Part shown: positions 1-7,028 of the stretch, piece after piece | How positions within the stretch are numbered: position 1 is the stretch's first letter | How the letters are laid out: each line of letters starts with the position of its first letter | Assembly: GCA_964480995.1 (NCBI GenBank) | Contig: CAYZRZ010000103.1 | Coordinates: 1-7,975 of the forward strand | Length of the DNA stretch: 7,975 nt | Direction of reading: 5' to 3' | Source of the DNA: UBA1038 sp964480995 | GTDB lineage: Bacteria > Bacillota > Clostridia > Christensenellales > Aristaeellaceae | Made by a program: the position numbers and the translations under genes | Notes under the pieces: model-generated | What the model was told of the DNA's origin: nothing | Databases searched by the model: none | The model's input: only the letters and a program-made list of their open reading frames with translations

Positions 1-53
1 ATGACTTATTTCCACTCCCTCCCCCCAAGACCGGAACTTACGTTTGCAATTCA

Positions 54-98
54 CACGACGAACGTTCGTTTATATTTTAAATGGCAATATTCGATCTT
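54..98. promoter_or_regulatory. Candidate PurR operator (PurBox-like sites) upstream of purR
   Basis: Seen: a perfect 12-bp palindrome ACGAACGTTCGT lies at 58-69. Its right half, read on the - strand over 73-61 (ATAAACGAACGTT), matches 11 of 13 positions of the PurBox consensus as I remember it (AWWWCCGAACWWT). A forward CGAAC core is at 59-63, and a weaker inverted core (ATTCG) is at 89-93, between the -35 and -10 elements. Known: B. subtilis PurR binds paired inverted PurBoxes spaced 16-17 bp apart and represses its own gene. Inferred: PurR from the adjacent gene binds here and autoregulates. The spacing of the outer cores (about 19 bp between 13-mers) does not fit the classical arrangement exactly, so the precise boxes are uncertain. 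Confidence 0.5.
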
Positions 99-110
99 TT
101 ATGATATGAT
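82..110 (+). promoter_or_regulatory. Probable sigma-A promoter of purR-pth-mfd (extended -10)
   Basis: An extended -10 element TGATATGAT (TG at 102-103, TATGAT at 105-110) is preceded at 17-bp spacing by a weak -35 match TGGCAA (82-87). An overlapping TATGAT at 100-105 is an alternative -10. Transcription would start near 117, giving a leader of about 22 nt before the purR start codon, just long enough for the AAGGAGGG ribosome binding site at 125-132. The weak -35 with a strong extended -10 suits a regulated promoter, and the PurBox-like palindrome lies immediately upstream. The next gene gaps are 10 bp and 1 bp, so this is the only evident promoter for all three genes. Confidence 0.6.
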
Positions 111-139
111 ATATCGCTACGACTAAGGAGGGTTGGTTC

Positions 140-961
140 ATGGATAAAATCAAACGCACGGAGCGCATCGCTGCCCTGACAAAAATACTGGTCAGCAGGC
201 CTAACGAGGTGATATCGTTCTCCGCGTTCAGCGAGCGTTTCGGCTCCGCCAAATCGACGCTGAGCGAGGACATGGTGATCATCGACGCCTCGCTGAGGCA
301 AAACGGGCTGGGACAGCTGCAAACGGTGGCGGGCGCTGCGGGCGGGGTGCGCTTTCGTCCCTGCGCGCAGGCAGACAGCGCGCGGCAGTTTTTATCCGGG
401 CTGATCGGCAAGCTTCTTGCGCCGGATCGCATCCTGCCCGGCGGCTACCTGTATTTATCAGACATTCTGGGTGACCCGGTCACCGTGCGCGGGATCAGCC
501 AGATCATCGCCTGCGCCTGGTATGAGGAAAAGCCGGATTTTATCCTGACAATGGAAACCAAGGGCATCCCCGTCGCGATGATGACGGCCGACTATATGAA
601 TATTCCCCTCGTGATCGCCAGGCGGCAGAGCAAGGTGTACGAGGGCAGCGCCGTCAACATCAACTATCCCGGCGGCAAAGGCACGATTGAAACCATGTCG
701 CTTTCGCGCCGTGCCGTGAAGACCGGCCAGCGCGCCTTGATCGTGGATGACCTGATCCGCGGCGGCGGCACAGCCAGGGGCCTGATCTCCCTGATGGATG
801 AGTTCAATGTTGAAGTGATCGGCCTCAGCTTCGTGCTGGCGCAGGACACGCCGCCGCGCAGGCCCATCGAAAAGGAAAAGACACTGCTGCTGTTTTCAGG
901 CGGCGGAGAAGATGAGCCTCTTTCCATCCGCCCTGCCGATTGGATCACTTCAGGAATCTAA
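140..961 (+). CDS. purR: Pur operon repressor PurR (PRPP-responsive)
   Basis: The product is a 273-residue transcription factor of the Bacillus PurR family, usually about 275-285 residues. It represses purine synthesis and transport genes, and PRPP binding relieves repression. Residues 1-74 fit the N-terminal winged helix (RTERIAALTKILVSRPNEVI, then a FGSAKSTLSEDM recognition-helix region typical of the family). Residues 75-273 form a phosphoribosyltransferase-type domain without enzymatic function. The PRPP loop VDDLIRGGGTARG spans 202-214 with the two Asp at 203-204. From memory, the B. subtilis protein has DDFMKAGGT here, so Lys207 would be Arg in this protein. The ATG at 140 is preceded by AAGGAGGG at 125-132 with 7-nt spacing, a strong start. 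It is first in a tight unit with pth and mfd and has a PurBox-like palindrome in its promoter, which suggests autoregulation. Identity is close to certain; its regulon cannot be seen here. Confidence 0.96.
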   Translation: MDKIKRTERIAALTKILVSRPNEVISFSAFSERFGSAKSTLSEDMVIIDASLRQNGLGQLQTVAGAAGGVRFRPCAQADSARQFLSGLIGKLLAPDRILPGGYLYLSDILGDPVTVRGISQIIACAWYEEKPDFILTMETKGIPVAMMTADYMNIPLVIARRQSKVYEGSAVNINYPGGKGTIETMSLSRRAVKTGQRALIVDDLIRGGGTARGLISLMDEFNVEVIGLSFVLAQDTPPRRPIEKEKTLLLFSGGGEDEPLSIRPADWITSGI

Positions 962-971
962 AGGAGACGGC

Positions 972-1532
972 ATGCTCGCAATCATCGGCCTTGGCAACCC
1001 CGGCGCCGCCTACGAGAACTCAAGGCACAATGTAGGCTGGAAGGTTCTGGATATATTAGGCAAGCAATACAGTATCACCATCAACAAAAACCGCTGCAAA
1101 GCGCTGATCGGCGAAGGCATGGCAGGAGGGCACCGCATCGCTCTCATCAAGCCGCAGACTTATATGAATTTAAGCGGCGACAGCGTGGCCGCCGTGATGC
1201 ACTGGTACAAGATACCGCCTGAGCAGACGCTGATCCTGTCAGATGACATTGACCTCAGCGCGGGTGCCGTGCGCATCCGTCCCCACGGCGGGGCGGGTAC
1301 ACACAACGGCTGGCGCAGCGTCATTGCCGTGACGGGAAGCGACCGTTTTCCCCGCATCCGCATCGGCGTGGGCGCGCCCCCGCCCGGATGGGATCTGAAG
1401 GATTGGGTGCTTTCAGGCTTCGGGGAAGACCAGGACATCATGAATGATGCTTTTGAGCGCGCCGCCCAGGCTGCCGATTGCTTTATCAAAAACGGAATCG
1501 ATCTGTCCATGAACCGGTATAATAAGAGATAA
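972..1532 (+). CDS. pth: Peptidyl-tRNA hydrolase
   Basis: This cytoplasmic enzyme of 186 residues, the usual family length, hydrolyses the ester bond of peptidyl-tRNAs dropped from ribosomes and recycles the tRNA. It opens with the family signature IIGLGNPGAAYENSRHNVG. Catalytic-site residues can be placed at Asn9, His19, Asn66 (in KPQTYMNLSG), Asp91 (in SDDIDLSAG) and Asn112 (in GTHNG), matching E. coli N10, H20, N68, D93 and N114. The usual GGHGGHNGLRS loop reads GGAGTHNGWRS here, a mild departure. The ATG at 972 is chosen because AAAGGAG lies at 960-966 with 5-nt spacing and overlaps the purR stop codon. A longer frame from 912 would overlap purR and add residues before the conserved N-terminus. 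It lies 10 bp after purR and 1 bp before mfd. In B. subtilis the orthologue is spoVC, also between purR and mfd. Confidence 0.97.
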   Translation: MLAIIGLGNPGAAYENSRHNVGWKVLDILGKQYSITINKNRCKALIGEGMAGGHRIALIKPQTYMNLSGDSVAAVMHWYKIPPEQTLILSDDIDLSAGAVRIRPHGGAGTHNGWRSVIAVTGSDRFPRIRIGVGAPPPGWDLKDWVLSGFGEDQDIMNDAFERAAQAADCFIKNGIDLSMNRYNKR

Positions 1533-1533
1533 C

Positions 1534-4500
1534 ATGCAGCAAAAAACATTTGATATATTGCTTTCCAGCAAAAGCTGGCAGCAGGTGCTGGCATCCGTCA
1601 AAGAATCAAAGACTGCCGCGCTCTACGACGTAACGGAGTCTCAGCGGGCTTTTCTGGCCGCAGCCTTATCGGCCGCGGCGGACAGGCCTGTACTTTACAT
1701 TGCCTCCTCCGAAGCCCTGGCTTCCCGCGCGGCGGAGGACGCGGCGCAGCTGCTGGGTGGCGCTGCCGCGGCCATGCAAACGCCGGAGCTTCAGTTTGTA
1801 CGCGGCGTATCCGGCCGTGAGGCTGACTGGCAGCGGCTGACAGTGCTCAGCCGTGTCAAGTCGGGAGACATCCGGTTGCTTGCCGTATCCGCTGAGGCGC
1901 TTTTGACGCGCTATATGCCCGCTTCATGGGCGCTGGGCGATGAGGTCACCGTCAAAGAGGGGGACGACATTGAGCCGCTCAGCCTGGTCGCCCGGCTGAC
2001 CAACATGGGCTATGAGCGTGTGCCGATGGTGGAAGGAAAGGGGCAATGCGCCCTGATCGGAGACATTTTAAACGTTTTCGCCCCTCAAAGTGACCAGCCC
2101 GTACGTATTGAGTTCTTTGACACCCAGGTCGATTCCATCCGGCCTTTTGACATTTTGACACAGCGCAGCGCAGGCAGGCTGGATACTGCGCGTTTTGGTC
2201 CCGCGCTTGAGTATTTTGTTCCCTCGCAGCACCGTGAGGATGCGGCGAGGCGTATGCGCGAGGCCTTGAAAATTGCGGGATCCTCGCTGAAGACCCGGCA
2301 GCTCTATGCCGCGCAGGAAGAGGAAGACCCAGTGCTTCCGGCACAGTACGCCACCCTGCGGGATATCGAACAGCTGCTGGACAACGGCTATTTCCCCGGC
2401 ATGCACCTGTGGGCCAATATCCTCTACCCTGAGGCCCGCCATCTGTGTGACCTGTTTCAAAACCCGATCATCGTGGTGGATACGCCTGACCGTTCTCTCA
2501 CGCGGCTGGATGAGCGGCTGGAGAGTTTCGCGCAGGATCTGAACCTGGCACTGGAACATGGCGGGGCTTTCCCCGCCCAGCAGCATCTGCTGTATACCTC
2601 CCAGGAGGTCATGGCGAGGCTGAAAGCGCAGCCTGTCGTCACCATGCAGGAATTGCTTCGCGGCATGGCCGGGCTGGAACCCGACCTTACCCTGCCGATG
2701 AAGGGCAGCGGCCTCAGCCGTTTCCAGGGCAGATTCGCGGAGCTTTCGCTCAACATCAGGCAATGGATCGCGGACAAATATGCCGTTGCCATCCTGTGCG
2801 GCGGCGAGGTGCGCGCCCTGCGCATGCAGCGCGCCCTGCGCGAGTTTGAATGCGCGCTGGAGATCAGGCATGATCTCTCTCCCGACCTCAAACGCGGCAG
2901 CGCCGCCCTGTATGCCATCCCCTATTCCCGCGGCTTCATCATGGAAGAGGCCGGCATCGTCCTGCTGACCGATACAGATGTATTGGGCAGCGGGCAGAAG
3001 AAAACCAAAGCCCGCGTGGGTTCCGGCCAGCGCATCGAAGCCTTCACAGACCTGAGCGTAGGCGACTATGTGGTGCATGAGCACCACGGCATAGGCATCT
3101 ATCAGGGCACGGTGCGTCTCCAGAGCGAAGGCGCGTGGCGTGACTACCTCTTGATCCACTACCGGGGCAGCGATAAGCTCTATGTACCGCTTGACCAGTT
3201 TGAGCGGGTTCAAAAGTTTATCGGTTCCGAGGATAACGCGCCCAGGCTCAACGATCTGGGCAGCGGCGAGTGGGACAAGCAGCGTAAAAAAGTAAAAAGC
3301 AGCCTGCAGAAACTGGCCTTCGATCTGGTCAAGCTTTATGCCGAGCGCCAGTCCGTTCCGGGCTTTGCGTTTGATCCGCATGCAGAGTTCGAGGCGGAGT
3401 TTGGCGAACGCTTTGAGTATGAGCTCACGCCCGATCAGGAACGGGCTGTGCGCGATATACTGGACGACATGGCCCGTCCCGCCAACATGGACCGGCTGCT
3501 GTGCGGTGATGTCGGCTATGGAAAGACCGAGGTGGCGGTACGCGCCGCTTTCCGCGCCGTGATCAACTCAAAGCAGGTCGCCTTCCTAGCCCCGACCACC
3601 ATTTTGGTGCAGCAGCACTACCAGACCATCAAGAAGCGCTTTGAAGGCTTCCCGGTGACGGTGGACTATATCAGCCGTTTCCGCACCCCCAAGGCAAACA
3701 AGGAGGTGCTGACAAAGGCTGCCAGGGGTGAACTGGATATCCTTGTCGGCACGCACAGGCTGCTGAGCCGGGACGTCAACATGAAGAACCTGGGCCTTCT
3801 GATCGTCGACGAGGAGCAGCGTTTCGGCGTCGCGCACAAGGAAGGGATCAAGAACTACAAGCGACGTGTGGACGTGCTGACCCTTTCGGCCACGCCCATC
3901 CCCCGCACCCTGCACATGAGCATGGTGGGCGTGCGCGATCTGAGCCTGCTGGAAAGCCCGCCCGAGGAGCGCTACCCTGTTCAGACCTATGTGGTTGACT
4001 ATTCCGACACGCTGATCCGCGACGCCATCCTGCGCGAAAAGAACCGCGAGGGGCAGGTGTATTTTCTCTACAACCGCGTGGCCGATATCGACCGCTTCGC
4101 TTCCTCCCTGCGCCAGCTGGTGCCGGAAGTGAAGATTGCCGTCGCTTACGGACAGATGAAGGAAAACGCGCTGGAAGACGTGATGATGGACTTTGTGGCC
4201 GGGCACTACGATGTGCTTCTGTGCACCACCATCATCGAAAACGGCATCGACATTCCCCGCGCCAACACCATCATCATCCATAACGCCGACCACTTCGGTC
4301 TGTCGCAGCTCTATCAGCTGCGCGGCCGCGTCGGACGAAGCACCCGTTCCGCCTACGCCTACTTTACAGTACGACCAGATAAAGCGCTCAGCGAGACGGC
4401 GGAGAAAAGGCTGTCCGCCATCAAGGAGTTTACGGAGTTTGGCAGCGGTTTCCGCATCGCGCTGCGCGACCTGAGCATCCGCGGAGCCGGTAACATGCTG

Positions 4501-5112
4501 GGCCCGGAGCAATCGGGCCAGGTAAGCGCCGTGGGCTACGATCTCTACTGCAAGATGATCGAGGAAGCTGTCAGGGAGGCCAAGGGCGATTACAGCGGCC
4601 GCCGCGAGAGCGAGCTGGATACCAGGGTGGAGCTGCACATCAACGCCTACCTGCCTGAGGAATATGTGCCGGGCGAAGCCCAGCGCATGGAAATATACAA
4701 GCGCATCTCCCTGATCGCAAACGATCAGGACAAGAGCGACCTGGTAGACGAACTGATCGACCGTTTCGGAGAGCCGGATCAGCCGGCGCTCAACCTGATG
4801 GATGTAGCGCATTTGAGAGCGCTGGCCAACAGGATAGGCGCCGATCTGGTCACCTATGCAGGCAGCGCCCTCAAGCTGCGGCTCAGCCCGCAGTACTCTG
4901 AGGACCCGGCCCTGATCTATAAGAGCATGCTGATGACGGACAGCCGCCTCAGCCTGCAGAGCGGCAAGCGTCCGGCCCTGCTGCTATTGCTGAAGCACTC
5001 GGATGATGAAAAGGCCCTGCATGAGGGCCTGACCGTTCTCAAAAAGATGATGGACAGCATCGACAGATTAAAGAGCCTTGAGAAAGAACAGGAAACGGTT
5101 CCCCAGTCCTGA
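1534..5112 (+). CDS. mfd: Transcription-repair coupling factor Mfd
   Basis: This 1192-residue DNA translocase is slightly longer than E. coli Mfd (1148) and B. subtilis Mfd (1177). It displaces RNA polymerase stalled at lesions and recruits UvrA. Residues 1 to about 490 form the UvrB-like N-terminal module; GQCALIGDILNVF at 170-182 corresponds to the usual RGGILDIF strand. The RNA polymerase-interacting CarD-like domain starts near 505 (GDYVVHEHHGIGIY at 510-523). The two RecA-like motor domains carry Walker A GDVGYGKTE (658-666), the DEEQ box (759-762), SATPIPRT (785-792), TTIIENGIDIPRAN (898-911) and QLRGRVGRS (928-936). The TRG translocation motif follows, RDLSIRGAGNMLGPEQSG (978-995), and residues from about 1040 form the C-terminal domain that contacts the UvrB-like module. 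All motor motifs are intact. The start overlaps the pth stop region (1-bp gap) with a modest AAGAG site at 1524-1528, suggesting translational coupling. Confidence 0.98.
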   Translation: MQQKTFDILLSSKSWQQVLASVKESKTAALYDVTESQRAFLAAALSAAADRPVLYIASSEALASRAAEDAAQLLGGAAAAMQTPELQFVRGVSGREADWQRLTVLSRVKSGDIRLLAVSAEALLTRYMPASWALGDEVTVKEGDDIEPLSLVARLTNMGYERVPMVEGKGQCALIGDILNVFAPQSDQPVRIEFFDTQVDSIRPFDILTQRSAGRLDTARFGPALEYFVPSQHREDAARRMREALKIAGSSLKTRQLYAAQEEEDPVLPAQYATLRDIEQLLDNGYFPGMHLWANILYPEARHLCDLFQNPIIVVDTPDRSLTRLDERLESFAQDLNLALEHGGAFPAQQHLLYTSQEVMARLKAQPVVTMQELLRGMAGLEPDLTLPMKGSGLSRFQGRFAELSLNIRQWIADKYAVAILCGGEVRALRMQRALREFECALEIRHDLSPDLKRGSAALYAIPYSRGFIMEEAGIVLLTDTDVLGSGQKKTKARVGSGQRIEAFTDLSVGDYVVHEHHGIGIYQGTVRLQSEGAWRDYLLIHYRGSDKLYVPLDQFERVQKFIGSEDNAPRLNDLGSGEWDKQRKKVKSSLQKLAFDLVKLYAERQSVPGFAFDPHAEFEAEFGERFEYELTPDQERAVRDILDDMARPANMDRLLCGDVGYGKTEVAVRAAFRAVINSKQVAFLAPTTILVQQHYQTIKKRFEGFPVTVDYISRFRTPKANKEVLTKAARGELDILVGTHRLLSRDVNMKNLGLLIVDEEQRFGVAHKEGIKNYKRRVDVLTLSATPIPRTLHMSMVGVRDLSLLESPPEERYPVQTYVVDYSDTLIRDAILREKNREGQVYFLYNRVADIDRFASSLRQLVPEVKIAVAYGQMKENALEDVMMDFVAGHYDVLLCTTIIENGIDIPRANTIIIHNADHFGLSQLYQLRGRVGRSTRSAYAYFTVRPDKALSETAEKRLSAIKEFTEFGSGFRIALRDLSIRGAGNMLGPEQSGQVSAVGYDLYCKMIEEAVREAKGDYSGRRESELDTRVELHINAYLPEEYVPGEAQRMEIYKRISLIANDQDKSDLVDELIDRFGEPDQPALNLMDVAHLRALANRIGADLVTYAGSALKLRLSPQYSEDPALIYKSMLMTDSRLSLQSGKRPALLLLLKHSDDEKALHEGLTVLKKMMDSIDRLKSLEKEQETVPQS

Positions 5113-5156
5113 CAGAAGCGCTTAGCGCATCCACCCGCATCGCAAAGCCGCGTCAC

Positions 5157-5190
5157 ATTGAAAAGCCCGCCGGACGGCGGGCTTTTCAAT
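5157..5190. terminator. Bidirectional intrinsic terminator between mfd and the L,D-transpeptidase gene
   Basis: A perfect 15-bp inverted repeat (ATTGAAAAGCCCGCC at 5157-5171 and its complement at 5176-5190) closes a 4-nt GGAC loop. The GC core AGCCCGCC/GGCGGGCT is flanked by A4 on one side and T4 on the other, so it reads as a hairpin plus short T-run on both strands. It lies 44 bp after the mfd stop and 13 bp after the transpeptidase stop, in the 91-bp gap between these convergent genes, which is where a shared terminator is expected. The T-runs are short (4), so efficiency is uncertain. Confidence 0.85.
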
Positions 5191-5203
5191 TGCTTTGTGT
5201 TGT

Positions 5204-6892
5204 TTACTTCCCTTCGCCGACAATGTATTCCGTCGCCGGGGCGGGGATGGCAGTTGGGGCCGGTGTGGGCTGCGCCGCCGCGACGGCCTGGGCCGTCTGG
5301 CTGTAGAGCAGTTCCTGGGTTTCTTTGTTGGCAGTGCCGTTCACCCTGAGCTTGTTATCGCGCTGATAGGCTTTCACCGCGTCGCGGGTCCCCTCGCGGT
5401 ACTGGCCTGTCACGCTGCCCAGGTAGTATCCCAGCTCCTTCAGGCGGTTCTGAAGCCAGAAGACATCATCGCCCTCAGCCCCGACTTTCAGCTCACGGAT
5501 GCCGCCCGCGGGGGTGACGGCCATGTCATAGTCCGGCCTGGGTGCCGGTTCAGGCGTCGCGACGTGATTGCCCAGCTTTTGTGAGAACTCGCCCAGCCCG
5601 TTAGCGTACTTGAGCTCGGGATCGATCAATCCGTCCTCATGTATCCAGACCTCAGTGCCCTCGCCGATGTTATCATAGATCCACTTCGCGTCGTTGAGCG
5701 TCAGGCGGATACAGCCATGGCTGGCCCGGCGGCCCAGCTTGGTGACAGAGGCCATCTTGACCTCCGTGCGGTCCGGTGTATACAGGAAGGAATGGAAGGC
5801 GATGCTGCTGTTGATGCGTGTCCAGTATTGGGCGTATCCGCCGCCCCAGGTTGGGAAGAGAGCCCAGCGGGCCCTTCGTCCTGTCAGCACCCAGGTGCCT
5901 ACATCGCTGGGAAATTTTTCCGTGCCGGTGGATGCCGTGAATACCTTGTGCAGATCGGTGAACCCGCCATCGCCGTCACGCTTGAACACCTTGACCAGCT
6001 GATTGGCCACATCCACCTCTATAAAGTAGGGCACAGGCGTGGGTTCAGGCGCAGGCCTGGGTGTATTGTGAGGCAGCACCGCGTCGGGGGCAAACAAGGC
6101 CAGCCAGGTCTCCTCCCCGACAACACCGTCACTGACCAAGCCGTTTTTCTTCTGAAAGGACTTGACGGCGGACTGCGTCTGCTTGTAAAAACCGCCGGTC
6201 GGCTTGCGGTCCAGATATCCCAGATAACCAAGCTGCTCTTGCAGGGTGGTCACAGCCTTCTGCTTGCTGCCATATTGCAGCTTGCCGGGAAAGCTGGTAT
6301 CGGGCGGCGCGGTGGGAGCCGGCGACGGCGTTGGGGTAGCGTTGGGATCGGGGGTAGGCATGACGACATCATCACCAAACAGCTTGATTTGCGTTGCGAT
6401 GTCTGCCGCGCCGCTTGCCTCCAGGCCGTTGAGCGCCTGAAAGTCCTTCATGGCTTTTACAGTCGCGTCCAGATACACCCCGGAAATATTGCCCTGGTAA
6501 AACCCAAGAACGGAAAGCCTTCCCTGAAGTTCGCTGACATCGGAGCCTTTATCGTCCTTTTTGAGGGGGCGGTAGAATTCATCACTGTAGATGATCTCCA
6601 GCAGATCATTATCCACCTCTCCGGTCTGCGCCATGCCGTAGGCCTTCTGTACAGCCCGGACAGCCTTTTCGGTCTGGCTCAAAAAGTTGCCGGTCGCCTT
6701 CGCGTCCAGGTATTTCAAGGCGCGCAGGCGCTCCTGCAGCGCCCGGACATCATCGCCCCGGTCACCGCTTTTGAGCACGCGCGCTTCGGACGTCACAGTC
6801 ACAGCTTCTTCCTCTGTCGCGTAAACCGGCGGGATGATGGCTGTTTGCAGGCAAAGGCTTAAGATCAATATCAACAGAATGCCGCGCTTCAT
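5204..6892 (-). CDS. Secreted L,D-transpeptidase (YkuD) with four peptidoglycan-binding repeats
   Basis: This exported 562-residue enzyme is predicted to act on cell-wall peptidoglycan, forming 3-3 cross-links or trimming stem peptides. In order: a signal peptide (1-25, hydrophobic ILLILILSLCLQTAII, cleavage likely after VYA); PG_binding_1 repeats at about 38-100, 108-172 and 205-268; the YkuD domain at about 288-418 with His367 and the SHGCIR motif (391-396, nucleophile Cys394); a fourth repeat at about 465-530; and a Pro/Ala/Thr-rich tail. Pro/Thr/Ala linkers lie at 179-198, 274-288 and 446-456. There is no LPXTG anchor or membrane segment beyond the signal peptide, so the wall-binding repeats probably hold it in place. 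The start at 6892 is chosen because AAAGGAG (6905-6899) ends 6 nt upstream. The adjacent ATG at 6895 has only 3-nt spacing. A frame from 6910 would include the ribosome binding site and would start about 5 nt after the predicted transcription start. It is monocistronic, with its own promoter and terminator. Confidence 0.93.
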   Translation of the reverse strand: MKRGILLILILSLCLQTAIIPPVYATEEEAVTVTSEARVLKSGDRGDDVRALQERLRALKYLDAKATGNFLSQTEKAVRAVQKAYGMAQTGEVDNDLLEIIYSDEFYRPLKKDDKGSDVSELQGRLSVLGFYQGNISGVYLDATVKAMKDFQALNGLEASGAADIATQIKLFGDDVVMPTPDPNATPTPSPAPTAPPDTSFPGKLQYGSKQKAVTTLQEQLGYLGYLDRKPTGGFYKQTQSAVKSFQKKNGLVSDGVVGEETWLALFAPDAVLPHNTPRPAPEPTPVPYFIEVDVANQLVKVFKRDGDGGFTDLHKVFTASTGTEKFPSDVGTWVLTGRRARWALFPTWGGGYAQYWTRINSSIAFHSFLYTPDRTEVKMASVTKLGRRASHGCIRLTLNDAKWIYDNIGEGTEVWIHEDGLIDPELKYANGLGEFSQKLGNHVATPEPAPRPDYDMAVTPAGGIRELKVGAEGDDVFWLQNRLKELGYYLGSVTGQYREGTRDAVKAYQRDNKLRVNGTANKETQELLYSQTAQAVAAAQPTPAPTAIPAPATEYIVGEGK

Positions 6893-6921
6893 CATAAACT
6901 CCTTTAGCATGTTCCCACCGC

Positions 6922-6950
6922 ATTGTAATAGTTTAGAAACACAATTGCAA
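6922..6950 (-). promoter_or_regulatory. Probable sigma-A promoter of the L,D-transpeptidase gene
   Basis: Read on the - strand, TTGCAA (6950-6945, 4 of 6 to TTGACA) and TACAAT (6927-6922, 5 of 6 to TATAAT) are separated by exactly 17 bp. Transcription would start near 6915, giving a leader of roughly 22 nt before the ATG at 6892 with the AAAGGAG site inside it. It lies between the terminator of the upstream oxidoreductase gene and the transpeptidase start, so the two genes appear to be expressed separately. The promoter spacing and AT-rich local composition make this a good match, but it is not experimentally shown. Confidence 0.7.
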
Positions 6951-6981
6951 GGATCATTCTACAATCACTTCATGATCAGCA

Positions 6982-7012
6982 TAAAAAAGAGACCCGGACA
7001 TGCCAGGTCTCT
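6982..7012 (-). terminator. Intrinsic terminator of the FAD-dependent oxidoreductase gene
   Basis: On the - strand AGAGACC (7012-7006) pairs with GGTCTCT (6994-6988). A further two G-C pairs beyond one mismatch close a 5-nt loop, and the stem runs directly into TTTTTTA (6988-6982). It begins 16 bp after the oxidoreductase stop at 7029. The hairpin plus six-T run is the standard Rho-independent form. The + strand has no matching T-tract, so it acts in one direction only. Confidence 0.85.
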
Positions 7013-7028
7013 GAAGCGGAACCAATGG

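Noticed and set aside
1..53. Possible divergent gene start on the - strand (purine-rich GGGGGGAGGGA facing left, with a GTG at 15)
   Set aside because: The spacing from the G-rich tract to the GTG is too short (1-3 nt), and only five codons would fit before the window edge. Nothing can be supported here.
912..971. Longer N-terminal extension of pth
   Set aside because: It would overlap purR by about 50 bases, lacks a ribosome binding site and adds residues before the conserved IIGLGNPG start. The ATG at 972 has AAAGGAG at the right distance.
2068..4812. Two long open frames on the - strand (437 and 408 codons) inside mfd
   Set aside because: They lie wholly antisense to an unmistakable mfd with all helicase motifs. 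Their predicted proteins resemble no family I know and read as reverse translation of a GC-rich gene with few stop codons.
5113..5156. Small GCGC-TTA-GCGC inverted repeat after mfd
   Set aside because: Only a 4-bp stem with no T-tract. The 15-bp hairpin a few bases downstream explains termination better.
5639..6862. A 407-codon + strand open frame inside the L,D-transpeptidase gene
   Set aside because: It is antisense to a well-supported gene with signal peptide, YkuD motif and repeats, has no convincing ribosome binding site, and its low-complexity Gly/Arg stretch mirrors the Pro/Thr linkers of the real gene.
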